In this document: positions 13,043-24,589 of the stretch, in pieces | Numbering within the stretch: position 1 is the first letter of the stretch | Layout of the letters: every line of letters begins with the position of its first letter | From: Phoronis australis | Taxonomy: Eukaryota > Phoronida > Phoronidae | DNA length: 64,000 nt | Assembly (NCBI GenBank): GCA_002633005.1 | Contig: NMRA01000638.1 | Location: forward strand, 135,965-199,964 | Direction of reading: 5' to 3' | Notes under the pieces: model-generated | The model's database searches: none | What the model saw: only the letters and a program-made list of their open reading frames with translations | What the model was told of the DNA's origin: nothing | Translations under genes and position numbers: made by a program

Positions 13043-14131
13043 CTGAAAAATAATCAAAATGTCTATGCTTTTTAAAACTAATAACCAGCAAATTTAAGCA
13101 AAGAAATGAGTTAAACACAATAATAGTATAGATGAAGAGTAACCACAAGAAAAAACCTAATAATAACCAAATAAACAAACAATACTACTATAACCACCAA
13201 TTATATATTTTGGAAGGTTTCATTAAACCGAAGGTTTAACGAGGGATTTAAATGTATTAATGGTAGCAGCCCTGACCTAATGTTGTATGGTATGAAATTA
13301 CATTCAGCTGATGAAGGTGAACAGAAGACCGCACATCCTGTTTACCCTTGGAGAACACAAAGCTATTTGCAGATCTAATTAAGTTGGATGGTTGCAGTGC
13401 CATTGTCATGGTTCAAATCAAACCTTTACTGCTTTGATACAAAAAAAGTTTGGTCAAGTGTTGATTAATTATAAATTGTTTAAAACAAATTTTCCTTATA
13501 ATGAACAATTCTTAAAAGGGTACAAAACACGGTTTTGGCCAATTAGCATATATTAAAAACAACTTCCCCACTCAATTCCCTGAAACAAAATGATGCTCTA
13601 TAACCCTCGACAGCCCTCAAAAGTTTGAAGGAAAATTAGAAAACTAAGTTCAAAGTCTGCTAGACAAGAAGGCATGACCTACAGATTTAGAGAATCACAA
13701 AGCAAGAACCATAATATCCAATCTGTGACACAGGGAGAACTACAAGTTTTTTTTGTTAATTTCAAGTTTTGTCGCCATTGATGCAAAAACAGGAGACAGA
13801 ACAAGGATTAGCTGAAATCATCAAAACAAGGTTTAATATCCTTTTAACTAATACTTTTGATGAGGAATGACGAAATAAAATTCTCCATTCCCGCTATGTT
13901 TTGTGCTAAATAGGTGAATATATGACATGCCATTTAGATAATTTCTTAATAATGGGAACATACAGTTATCAATGGATAACATGCAGATATTTTGGTAGAC
14001 CTCACAATCAAAGGGCAAAATATGAACCAAGCTTGGCCAGATAATAACTAGGTGCAAAACACAACTCATGTTTAATAAACAATGCTCACTTAAAAAAAGT
14101 CTCATGCTCGCTAGGCAGTGCATTTACTCAC
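13043..14131 (-). other. Intron between exons 20 and 19
   Basis: 1.1 kb, AT-rich, nothing recognised. Confidence 0.5.
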
Positions 14132-14291
14132 CATGGATGGGTCCATGTGTTTGTGTGCCAGCCCTGAATTATTGTTAAGCAAGGGCTGAGACTGCAGTGC
14201 CATTTGTGCCTGAGATACGTAAGCCTTCTCATGGTCCAGGTTTTCATGGAAGTGATGAAGGATGTCCACTGAAGTCTCGATGCCTCGTAAC
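14132..14291 (-). CDS. Spectraplakin exon 19: spectrin repeat
   Basis: 160 nt, phase 2 to 0: (R)LRGIETSVDILHHFHENL, then DHEKAYVSQAQMALQSQPLL. It continues the repeat with the short linker NNSGLAHKHMDPSM. Acceptor gctattactccag|G; donor TCCATG|GTGAGT. Identified mainly by phase and by coiled-coil spacing; sequence similarity to vertebrate proteins is modest. Confidence 0.85.
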
Positions 14292-15497
14292 CTGGAGTAA
14301 TAGCAACCACACTTTACCTGGAGATACTTGGGACTATCTCAAAAATCAGACTCAAGATTCTAATCCAATAGTTTTACAATGCTCTATGAGTATACAAAAG
14401 TCCTTTCAGGTTAGATTTCAGCATAAGCCCACCTGCAAACATTGACCAAAAATTATGAGTTGCTGTCTAGGTTTGTGACACAGTTTGGAGCAAGAGTCAC
14501 AAAGCCTAAACCTAACTAACAATTCATTTTGCTCTGAAATGAATCGATTTCAAAATAAAGTTCTATACAATTGCCAGAATTTACTAAAAGCCATACATTA
14601 TCACCTACAACAATGAATGTATCACTAACTTTATCAGGCCTTGACATCTCTAACAATAGCCTGCAACTCAAATAAGTTGAACATTTTTTTATTGGCAAAT
14701 GAAAGCAATGATAGGTCAAAAGATAATCAGTAGGATTTCAAGACTAAAGCACCAAATTGTCAGTGAAAGCACTTAATTGAAAGAAATGTTAAGACCATTA
14801 TCATGCCACACTCCTGCTAACAACACACACCTCTCTACAGCCTGCACACAAACATTCTCCCAGCGTTGAGTCACACGACGAACATCCCCTTCCAGCTGTT
14901 GTACATCGTCATGGGGACTGACACCAGGACGACTGCTCTCGATGGCACGACTGGCATTCACCACGTCTTCACTTAGGTGGTCCATAAATGGACGGTTCTC
15001 TTGGATTGACTTCTGCAGGTCCTTAGAGTAAACAGTCAAAAATTAGGTTTACATGTATGAAATGATTAAAGCTTGATAAAAATTACTTAGACGTTTTTCA
15101 TACGGTTGCCTCAAAAGCAATTCACGTCAACTGTCAACACAAAAACTATTACAAAAGATTCATGTCACTATGTGTGGGTACAGTTTTCCTTATGCTGCCA
15201 GAAACAAGTGAGAGATTAAAGGTCAATGCCTCCAGAAAATTCAAGACTTGCAAATAATAAAAAATTTGTTCTGACTAATTCATCCACTCTAACAACTGAT
15301 CTTGAGACACATTCAGAACCTACCAATCATTACGTTCATGTAGTTTAGTTAAACAACTGAAGACTTTTTTAAACAAATCTATCAAAAGTGGCATTCAAGA
15401 GACAAATTGGGCATTAATAAATCAGGGGACACCATGCACTGAGAGAACAAAAAATAAACCACCTAAAATAAATTAATTCACCAGAATAAGTACTTAC
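14292..15497 (-). other. Introns flanking exon 18
   Basis: Two introns (14292-14830 and 15022-15497) separated by exon 18. No repeats or other genes recognised. Confidence 0.5.
14831..15021 (-). CDS. Spectraplakin exon 18: spectrin repeat
   Basis: 63 codons plus 2 nt: DLQKSIQENRPFMDHLSEDV, then GVSPHDDVQQLEGDVRRVTQ, then RWENVCVQAVE(R). The final RW-x-x-V-x-x-Q-x-E-x-R helix is the standard spectrin-repeat core. Acceptor tttactctaag|GAC; donor GAGAG|GTGTGT. Confidence 0.92.
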
Positions 15498-15797
15498 ATG
15501 CAGTTCCTCCTGTGACCTCTTCAGTGCTGGAAGGTCAGAGGTCAACATATCCTGTGAGGCAAGAGTCAGTTCATAATTGGCCACCAAGTGTGTTGACTCC
15601 TCAAGACTACTAATAACCACCTCGATAGCCTTTAGCCGCTCCACATAGAGATGCGAGATAGACCAGAGCTGGTTCCAGGTGTCCACGAGCTCGTTTAGCC
15701 GACTCTCCAGGGGTGGGGACCTCTCTGGAGAGGCGCGGAAGGAACGCTGGATGCCTTCCATTTCAGGTTCGTAGCTCTGCAGCTCATTCTCGAATTC
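15498..15797 (-). CDS. Spectraplakin exon 17: spectrin repeat
   Basis: 100 codons, phase 0 to 0. It reads EFENELQSYEPEMEGIQRSF, then ESRLNELVDTWNQLWSISHL, then YVERLKAIEVVISSLEESTH, then ANYELTLASQDMLTSDLPAL. The S-x-x-Y-x-x-x-L-K-x-x-x-V-V-I-x-S-x-x-x-x-x-x-L-V-x-x-Y-E-x-x-L segment is a clear match to the MACF1/dystonin plakin domain. Acceptor gttactttcgcag|GAA; donor CTGCAT|GTAAGT. Confidence 0.95.
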
Positions 15798-15894
15798 CTG
15801 CGAAAGTAACAAGAGCAACATAGAATGTTGATATGTACCACCATGTGCATCTCATATAGCCCAGATGCAAGGAATGATTGCTATTTTAAACTTA

Positions 15895-18870
15895 AACCAG
15901 CCTCTAGGGGATGCATAGCAAGTCTGCAATGCTCCTTTCAATAGGAACACACCTGCAAAGTCCGTGAACAAATGAGATACATACAAACGTCGTCAACTAT
16001 TTTCAAACTCAAAGAAACACACTTGCCAAATTTCAAATGATCTATTTATTTATTCATTTATTTATTTAAACATCTTCAAAAGACTGAGGGACTACTTCAG
16101 TGAGTAGGAAATAATTACACTGAATAAAATACAGAGCTATGTACAATTAGATTAGCAAGAAGAAACAGATGCAGATGCGAAAAAAGCAAAATGACACTAG
16201 GGGGCACTCTAGTAATCAAACTGTCCACAAATCGCCAACAATGATCCGACTAGTAGGGACACAATTACCAATTTTCAAAACAATTCTTAGAGCGGTTTGG
16301 CCGATAGAGAGATAGATGCCAAATAGACTAAAACATAATGAAAAACTGCCACTAGGAGGCGTAAACAACGTCAAATCCATCTGAAAACAAAAATGCGTCA
16401 TCGCCTCATTAATAGAAACCTATTTGTCAAATTTCATAAAACCGTCAAGGAACTCCAAAGATATGGAGGAAAATAGAAAAAATAAAATTGCCACTAGGGG
16501 GCACAGCGGGAGTTGGATCTGCCCCAATGTTGTCGTCAACCGTTGTCACCACCCTCATACAAATACACTTGCCAAATTTAACAAAGATTCTGCAGAGGGC
16601 TTACAAGATTCAGCCATTGACCCAAAGAAAACAAAACTGCCACTAGAGGGACACAACAATACCCGGCGATGTCCAAGAATGATCGCCAAGCGTCCTCTTC
16701 CAGTACAAGAGCAACGTGGAGCATTGAAATGGGCCCACGAATGCACCGCAAATGGAGTGCTTCTAGGATTGTGTATTTGTTTCATAAAAATAGCCACTAG
16801 ATGGCGAAAAACATCCGATCCATCTGAAAATGGGAACATGTCATTGCTTCTTTAATGGAAAGCTACTTACCAAATTTCATAAAAATCTGTCAAGGAACTT
16901 CAGGGAAACAAAGGAAAACAGAAAAAATGAAATTGCCACTGTGGGGCACAATGTTCATTGTTGTCATCTATTGTTAGCTTCACCTAAATACAACTACTAA
17001 ATTTAAGATCCTGCAGTGAGTTTAGGAGATGCAGCTATGGCCGCAAACCAAACCAAAACTACCACTGGGAGGCACCACAGTAGTCGAATTCATTATCGTC
17101 AACCGTTCTCGTCATACTGAGAACATTTACGCCAATTTTCAAAATCATCCTTAGAATGGTTTGGTTTATCACAGGGTGGACGCCAAAAAAACAAGACTCG
17201 AAAACAGGAAAAATGGCCACTAGGTGGCGCAAAGTACCTCGATTCCATCCGAAAGCAGGAGGATAGCATCATCTCACCAATAAATGCCTATATTCCAAAC
17301 TTTCTGATAATCCGTTGACGACTTTTGAAAATACAGAGGTAAGCTTAAAAAATGAAGATTGCCACTAGGGGGCACACTGTTGTCATCCGTTGTCAACATC
17401 ATATAAATGCACTTGCTAAATTTAGCAAAGATGCTGAAAAGGGTTTAGGAGATACAGCCATGGGCGCAAAAACAAAACTGCCACTAGGAGGCGCCACAGT
17501 AGTCGAAGTCGTCGAAACATCATCGTCGGCTTCGTAGTGAGAACACACATGCCAATTTTCACAATCATCCTTAGTGCGGTTTGGTCGACACAGGAGTGGA
17601 CACCAAAAAACAGACTAAAAAACAATAAAAATGGCCACTATGTCAAATCCATCCGAAAATGGAAAGATAGCTTCATCTCACTACTAGGTGCCTATATTCC
17701 AAATTTTATAAAATACATTGAGGGCCTTTGAAGATAGACAGGTAAACGTAAAAAACTAAAATTGCCACTAGGGGGGCACACCGGTAGCCAGATCCATCCG
17801 AAAGTTGTTGTCATCCATTGTCAACATCATATAAATATATTTGTTGAATTTAGTAAAGATCCTGCCAACGGTTTAGGAGATATAGCCATGGGTGCAAAAA
17901 CTAAACTGCCACTAGGAGTAGCCACAGTGGTCTAAATCATCGGAAAATCATCGTCAGCCGTCCTTTTCATGGCAAGAACATACATGCCAATTTCCACAAT
18001 CATCCTTAGAGCGGTTTAGTTGATAGAGGGGTGGATGCCTAAAAACAGACTCGAAAACAGTGAAAATGGCTATTAGGTGGGGCAAATTACGTCGAATGTA
18101 TCCGGAAACAGGAGAATCGCATCATCTCACTAATAGATGTGTACATGCCAAATTTTATGAAACTACCTTAAAGACCTTTGAAGTTATAGCCAATAGTTGG
18201 CACACCGGTAGTTGGATCCGTCTGAAAGTTCGCTCATGCTGTCCCATCCATGATAGGAGCATATGCGCAAAATTTCATGAATGTACGTCAAAGGGTTTTG
18301 GAGACAGAGCAGCAGACGCAGGACGGATGGACGCATAATGCATCCACGTATAAATATGTGGGCGCATAAAAACCGTATAATTACATCTATTTTCATAATC
18401 ATTCTAAGAGTGGTGAGGCTGACAGAGAGGCGAATGCCTAAAATAGGCTAAAAAATAAAAACGGCCACTTGGTTGCATGCACTACATCAAATCCACCTGA
18501 AAACAAAAAAGATGTCATTGCGTCTTTAACAGAAATCTATTTGCTAAATTTCATAATAATGCGTCCACAAATAAATATGTGGGCGCATAAAAATCCGTCC
18601 AAGAACTCCAAAGCTACAGAGGAAAACAGGGAAAAATAACATTGTCACTGGGATAAACAGCGGTAGTTGGATCCATCCGAAGGTTGTTGTCATTTGTTGT
18701 CACCTTCATATAAATACACTTGCTAAATTTAAGATCCTACAGAGGGTTTAGGAGATTTTCAAAACTGCCACTAGTAGGACCCACTGCAGTCGGAGCCGTC
18801 CGAGAATCATCGTCAGCCGTCCTCTTCCCAGTACGAACATATATTTTAATATTCAAAATCTCCCTGTACT
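15895..18870 (+). repeat. Composite CTCF-motif repeat, copy 2 (longest)
   Basis: About 3 kb of head-to-tail monomers. The core GCCACTAG recurs about every 120-160 bp, and three monomer types alternate to give a ~425-bp higher-order period (for example 16794, 17217 and 17632 for the type followed by CGCAAA). Exact CTCF-consensus matches are at 16491-16504, 17217-17230 and 17362-17375. Two closing near-palindromes (about 18335-18368 and 18548-18592) show more than one element end. An unrelated AT-rich stretch (about 16031-16185) interrupts it. Confidence 0.85.
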
Positions 18871-19811
18871 TGAAATGCAACATCAGAATAGGGTAGTCCC
18901 CGATTACGTGGCGATAGAACTCTCCTTTATCCCGGAGATTAGGAAGTGCGTGACCTCGTATTGGAAATCAAGCACATTTTCATGTCTCTCAATGATGTAG
19001 GGAAGGTGGGTATCATTTATCATACTTCCTCATATCAGAGTTGAAGCCCACAGCACAGCAGTAATATTTCATTGGCATTGGAAGGACGAATAGAGTAATG
19101 CAACCCAGAAAAACTTGTGTGAAATTCCAGGGGCACGAAAACAAGGTAGCAAATGTGGTTGACGGATGTTAACGGCATTGTGGTTAAATACATTGAGATT
19201 CGAGTGTCATTGAATAATCCGGGACGGCCTTATTGATGAATAGGAATATTACAATTTGAAAAAGGATCACAGGATAACAAAAACAGTTTGAATTTATTGT
19301 TAAATTTTTTAAAATGTTTATGTAGTGTATTTTGGTCTTTACCCACTACAAATCAAAAAAAATGTGGGAGTCATCAATTACTTTTTCCATTACAGCCTCA
19401 TAAACAGCACCCCTGGCAAAAATGTGAAATTTGAGCAATTTGACTTAGTTCTAAAAAGCGCGTCAATTTAAAGATTACTATTACCCTACTGTTAAGATGG
19501 TTACACAAAAAGAATACATAAAGCGCTGCATGAAGGTATAAATAAATCAGCATAGAAAAACACATTGAATAAGTTAATAATCCAGTTTTATGCTATATGC
19601 ATAAAACATTTGACACAAAGTATCTGTTGGTCACAGTTGGTATATGACAACTATGTATACACAGAACGTGACAGAAGTTCTCAGTAGCACAACATGATCA
19701 AACAAGTGAGATAACAGGAAAAATTTGATTCGATACGTCACCACTAAACAAAATAAGACCAACTTCAGTTATATCAACAGGTAGCAACTAAGCACCAGTC
19801 ACCAACCTCAC
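18871..19811 (-). other. Remaining intron sequence before exon 16
   Basis: About 0.9 kb between composite repeat copy 2 and exon 16; no gene or named repeat seen. Confidence 0.5.
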
Positions 19812-19972
19812 CTTATGTGCAAGCACCCTTTCTTCTAAGTTGTCCATGCTGCGAGGAATGGGTTCCCTCAATCGAATGGTCAACCTCTGGTCAAGGCTGG
19901 TTAGTGTGTACTGTAAGTTGGTGATCTGGTCAGAAACTGAAGAGGAGGCAGATGATCGTGGGTATTTGGCTT
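19812..19972 (-). CDS. Spectraplakin exon 16: spectrin repeat segment
   Basis: 161 nt, phase 1 to 0: (E)AKYPRSSASSSVSDQITNL, then LTSLDQRLTIRLREPIPRSM and NLEERVLAHK. It fits the family's K-x-Y-x-x-x-L-x-x-x-x-x-x-L-x-x-x-E-x-R-x-x-x-R segment weakly in sequence, but phases on both sides are exact. Acceptor gtctcccttgcag|AA; donor CATAAG|GTGAGG. Confidence 0.88.
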
Positions 19973-20869
19973 CTGCAAGGGAGACACCAAGCATGTTATA
20001 CTTACTAAGTCTAATTCTAACATGGTGTTTTTCAGGTTATTTTTAGGTCTGGAACTTTGCAGGAAAGGGTATGCTGCAGTATGCTTTTCATCCTGGAAAA
20101 ATGCTTCAGTGAAAGCTCAATATCTTATAAAGGTAAAACATCTAATATCAATGGAATTGCATGAATAAAGTGTAGAGTACATTAAAAAACCCAGTATATG
20201 ATGACGGTTACAGTTTCTAAGTCTATCAATATTCATCAAAATGAAATCACCAATCTCAGCATTAATGAAGAATATCGTTCACAACAGCTAGTACGTACGA
20301 AGACAATGTTCACAATATTCCAACCACTCTAAGACACTTGAGGATGTTTGTTATGGGCCTAAATTAAAGAAAGTACTTCTTAATCTTCCCTTTTTGGGTA
20401 ACAGTAGTAATGAGATCGATAGACAGGTGAAGAGAATGCTTGGAGCTATTGCCCAATGTTTGCAACTTGTAACAATTTTTAAACCTGATAACAGACTTTT
20501 GTCATTGTCTAGACTAAAAAGACCATTGAGTAATTCTTTAAGCAGTCATGTTGTGTACCAACTCAACTATAATGAATGTGAATAGTTTTACACTGGAAGG
20601 ACCAATAGGATTCTCACCATTAAAGTCAAAGAGCACTGTAAAAACACAGCACTGTTCTTAAAGGAGAAGGTAACCTTTTTCATGTCATTTTCATGTCCGT
20701 TCCTTGATTATCCCAGACATATTTTTCAGTTAATAACGTCTTCTCGTAATTTAATTAATTAGCTGTGCCGTTATGTTTTCATATAGTCTGACTGTGTGAG
20801 CTGTCGCGTCCATCATTGTTTTATCTCGGTTGTGATAACTTCAGTTGTCGTTTGCGTTTGTTCACGAGT

Positions 20870-21211
20870 CAGTCAACATGTTGCACGTTTGCTGCGTATC
20901 GGATGTACTCGTTATCGTCTCATGCGCACTTTGGGTATACCATTACACCACTTTTCGAAGATGACATGCTACGTCGTACTTGGGTCGTTAGTGTGAAGAA
21001 CGCAGCGTTACCGTCCACACAACGTATAAACAAATGGAGAATTGCCGAGTGTGTGGGAAACAATATTCTGCCGTCTGACTACGAAAGAGATATGTACACG
21101 GAATTGATGAAGGTTCCTGCAAAACAACGCTTGAAGAAGGGTGCCATACTGTCGCTGTTGAATCCCGGCAATGCCCCATCGCCACCCCCGAGAAGTGCAT
21201 TTTTGAAGTGA
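20870..21211 (+). pseudogene. Decayed THAP DNA-binding domain segment
   Basis: Successive pieces in different frames recall a THAP zinc finger: CCVS, then GCTRYRLMRTLGIPLHHFSK, then EDDMLRRTWVVSVKNAALPS. Then DYERDMYTELMKVP and KQRLKKGAILSLL correspond to the THAP C-terminal part with its K/R-R-L-K-x-G-A-(I/V)-P-S-L tail. At least two indels break the frame near 20900 and 20960, and the second Cys-x-x-His pair is not intact. The open frame ends with a donor-like AA|GTGAGT at about 21207, so the original coding sequence may have been spliced. Confidence 0.65.
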
Positions 21212-22156
21212 GTAGCCTCGCGAGCTGTAGCCTCTAGAGTGACTGAAGGCGCTTCATCTACTGTCACCCGCGCCTCGAACATACCCAAGACCATGCAATT
21301 CTTGAAACTAGCAGTGATTCACCCTGTGCTGTTTTGTCTCCAGCCAAGAAGCTGTAAGCAGCCCTGGAGCAATGTTGAGGAGTGGGAGTGAATACAGGCC
21401 CAGTTTGAAACCCAGTGAGGAGGACAGTTCGTAGTCCAGTGAACAGGCCGATGAACCAAACTTTGATAAGTTTATTATGGACTTGACAAAAGTATTGGGG
21501 CTATTATTCAAAAGGCGCCAGGTGTGTGATGAGGAAGTCACACGGCGGGATGTAAGCAGTTTAGGTGCTCAGGTCACCATCCAGTGGCAACAGCATAGGC
21601 ATTCCACTGAGGTTGGCATAAGAGTGCATTTGCACCAAGATGTCCCACCATGTCTGTCCTCAGTCTCTGCCTCATCGTGGCCCCTCAGCAGCTGTCTGTG
21701 CGTATTCTGCCTCACTATACTCGGGCTCACCACTAATATGAATAATAGAGAGGTTTTGCAAAGTGACGTGAACGTGAATTATCATGCATTTATAATACCG
21801 CATCATACATGCCATTGTTGCCTGTGACATAATCCCCATAGTATTTTACGTGAATACAGATTCACGTCGCTTTAAAAGCGAAACCTGTGGCCCTTTTTAA
21901 TTCTTATTCAGCAAGACATCGAAATGATTTTTATTTTGATAGGGTTCTTTCTTCTTTGCTTCAGTATAAAATGAATACGATTCTTTTGTCTATACTTGCT
22001 CTTACAGTTTATTTGCAAGAAATCACCTTTTCCAAAATCCTTATTCTGCTGGTGTTCACTAGATATCATCAACCTAGAATGAATTTTTAACAGATATAAT
22101 TTTGTATTGCTAAAATTTTTACATGCTTAATTTACATGCATCTATTTATTTTAAAC

Positions 22157-22170
22157 TGCAAATAAAATTT
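22157..22170 (+). other. Possible polyadenylation signal of the Kolobok-like element
   Basis: AAATAAAATTTTG lies on the same strand as the THAP segment, about 950 bp downstream and inside the element. In AT-rich DNA this hexamer is common, so it is only suggestive. Confidence 0.25.
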
Positions 22171-22802
22171 TGTATTCTAAGAGTTGACCATTTCTCGCAG
22201 GAGTTTGTAGAAATGACTTTTTCACGCAAAATAAGTTGCACTGGCTGAGTGACATTTAGGTTTTTTGTTAAGTAGCTGACGTGCATTAGGCCTACAATAA
22301 CTAGACACCCCGAGCTCAGTTATTCAGTTCACGTTTAATTTCATGGAACGTAAAGATTTAGCTATAACGAAACTCATTTTTGTTACTGTAACATGAATCG
22401 GCACATGCAGTTAAGTATAAGTGATACTTCACGTTCATGTCCCTTTGCGAAACCTCTCTATTGTCTCTGTCACTCACATCACTGTGTCTGTGATAAGGGT
22501 CGCCGACTACAGCCATTTTCGGCTACTACAAACTGAAAGTTTCCTAAATCTAATGTAAATGAGTTCTCTGATAACCTAGCTTGACGTAGAATACTTGTAG
22601 ATGGGAAGTGGTGACGACAATTTTAGGAAACCAGCACGAAAACAACAGTATAACAGATCCTCACAGTAAACTCGAATGCACTCGAAGCAAGGTGGAGGGA
22701 AATTCTTAACCCCCAAAAAGTCACTTCCGGAGTAAGGCACAATTAATAAATTTAATAAAGTTACGGGAAGCTGACATGAAAAATGGTTGTCTTCCCCTTT
22801 AA

Positions 22803-23834
22803 TCATTCATTGACAACTGGTCATACTATAGATTACTAGGTGTTCAGATCTTGGACAAGGATAATACCACCCTCAGGTTCCTCATTCAGGAGCTATGCAT
22901 ATACGGTTGAATAATGCTGAGTGCTATCTGAATAGAAACACTTGTTCATTTGAGCTACAAGTGTTTTGACTTCTGGTCTCTCCCCTCACAATGCATTTTG
23001 ACGTGTACCTGTACAGTCTGTTCTCCACCTGTGTTACCTGATTGGAATATTGTGAACTTTTGTTTTGAGAATGGTTTAGAGACAACGCCGATTAATACAA
23101 TGTCGTTGTTTACATATGCGCTGATTTTAAAATTCGTACTCATATTTCGGCCAAAAACAAATGTGACCAGCTAGTACACAATTTACAAAAGTACATAGAA
23201 AATACTATGACATGAGCATTACTTCCATTGTAAAATTCTTTGTTTCTACAAAAGTTTTCCTTTTCATAATTATCGAAAATATATTGCACATGCACACTCC
23301 AACATTGTGAAATAACATACATTAAGACAACTGTTAACTGGCTATATAACATGCTCACATAAAATGAAATAATTTGTATTATTACACAACCACCGATACA
23401 TCTGTCCTCCTATTGTTTGAAGTGCGGAAAGACAACTTCCGATATCGCCTAATATTGAAAAACTTAGTGTGTAATATCACTTTTCATTTATCCTGTGTGA
23501 ACATCAGATGTCACTATTCCTGATCTGACCAATCAGACGTTGTAGAAAAAATAAACTCTGATCACGAAGTGAGCAGACGACATCAGAAGATCAAAGCAAG
23601 TGATAACAAGCTAATCGAACAAGTGACGACAAAATCAGAGGAACAAAGCATCAGTGGTCAGGTAATAAAAGAAACAGAATGATCCCTTAGGTGTATCAGG
23701 TCACATAGACTTTGGGAGAATAATGTTGCCCTCAGTTAAATATTGGTCTCCCTGTGTCCATATGACCTAATGTCACCCTTGGGATCTGTCCGTATTTGCA
23801 TAATGACACTTATTACCTAATTGTGCCAACATAC
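22803..23834 (-). other. Intron sequence between the Kolobok-like element and exon 15
   Basis: About 1 kb without recognisable gene or repeat. Confidence 0.45.
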
Positions 23835-24139
23835 CCTCTGTCTTCTGTGCCTCAGATAGATCCCTGAAGATCTGATTACAGTGTTTCAGCTCATCCTGAA
23901 GCTTACTTATCCCGACACTACCACCAACACCGCCACCATCCACACCATCTGCCAACAGGTTCTGCGCATCCTCATTGAGAGCACGCAGTATGGCACTGCG
24001 TTGCACCGGTGCTAATGCCTGAAACTGTCTCAGGTCCCAGCCCTTGACCACATTGATGGTGGAGATGACCAGTCGTTGTTTCACCTGTCGTTGTTTGGAC
24101 TGCCAGAGACTATCCAGATGAACCATCTGCAGCTTAAGT
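23835..24139 (-). CDS. Spectraplakin exon 15: spectrin repeat after the SH3
   Basis: 305 nt, phase 2 to 1, 101 codons. It opens LKLQMVHLDSLWQSKQRQVK, follows with NVVKGWDLRQFQALAP, then ILRALNEDAQNLLADG. It corresponds to the family's helix with A/D-L-W-x-x-x-x-x-x-K, then W-(N/D)-L-x-x-x-x-x-x-x-P. A glycine-rich insertion (DGGGVGGSVG, residues 67-76) is not typical of the family. Acceptor gtttctgttctag|A; donor AGAGG|GTATGT. Confidence 0.92.
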
Positions 24140-24589
24140 CTAGAACAGAAACAATGTTAATAAGTAGGATACTCCCTCAAGAACTGGATTGTCAATTCAG
24201 ATACAGTGAATTACGATTTTATAAAATGTTAACAGACAGGCTTTATTGATGAAAAATTTGTCAAAGAAGAAACTTGATGACGCCACTAGTCAAATTTTAA
24301 CGAGTTATTGCCACCAAGATCAGACGGACCCGTTTCTCGAAGAGCCTATTGGCTTTTGTCTTTTGACAAGCCCAAAGTCAAACCAAAAATAATTGATTTT
24401 TGTCCTTTGCGATTCTTGAAACATTTCATCTTGTGTTTATTTGGGCAGCCTATGGATTTCTGTCTTTTGACTTCAAGTAGTACTTTCAGCCATTGCTCAG
24501 CAGGCTAAGCAATCTGTAGACTAATTTTGAACCATAAGTCAATAAACTCTTTGAGAAACAGGCCATGGATCTTAAAATCAAACAGAGAA

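Larger units (their letters stand above)
20663..22798 (+). mobile_element. Kolobok-like DNA transposon with TTAA target duplication
   Basis: The ends are imperfect inverted repeats (left AGGAGAAGGTAACC, right complement AGGGGAAGACAACC, both running on into TTTTTCATGTCA-like sequence). TTAA flanks both sides (20659-20662 and 22799-22802). Size is 2,136 bp. TTAA duplication and a THAP domain are the defining traits of the Kolobok superfamily. The inside holds a decayed THAP-encoding segment and no recognisable catalytic core, so the copy is probably not autonomous. Confidence 0.8.

Noticed and set aside
16491-18070. Regularly spaced short motif resembling a CRISPR-like array
   Set aside because: The whole ~140-bp monomer is repeated, not just a short repeat with unique spacers, and the genome is eukaryotic.
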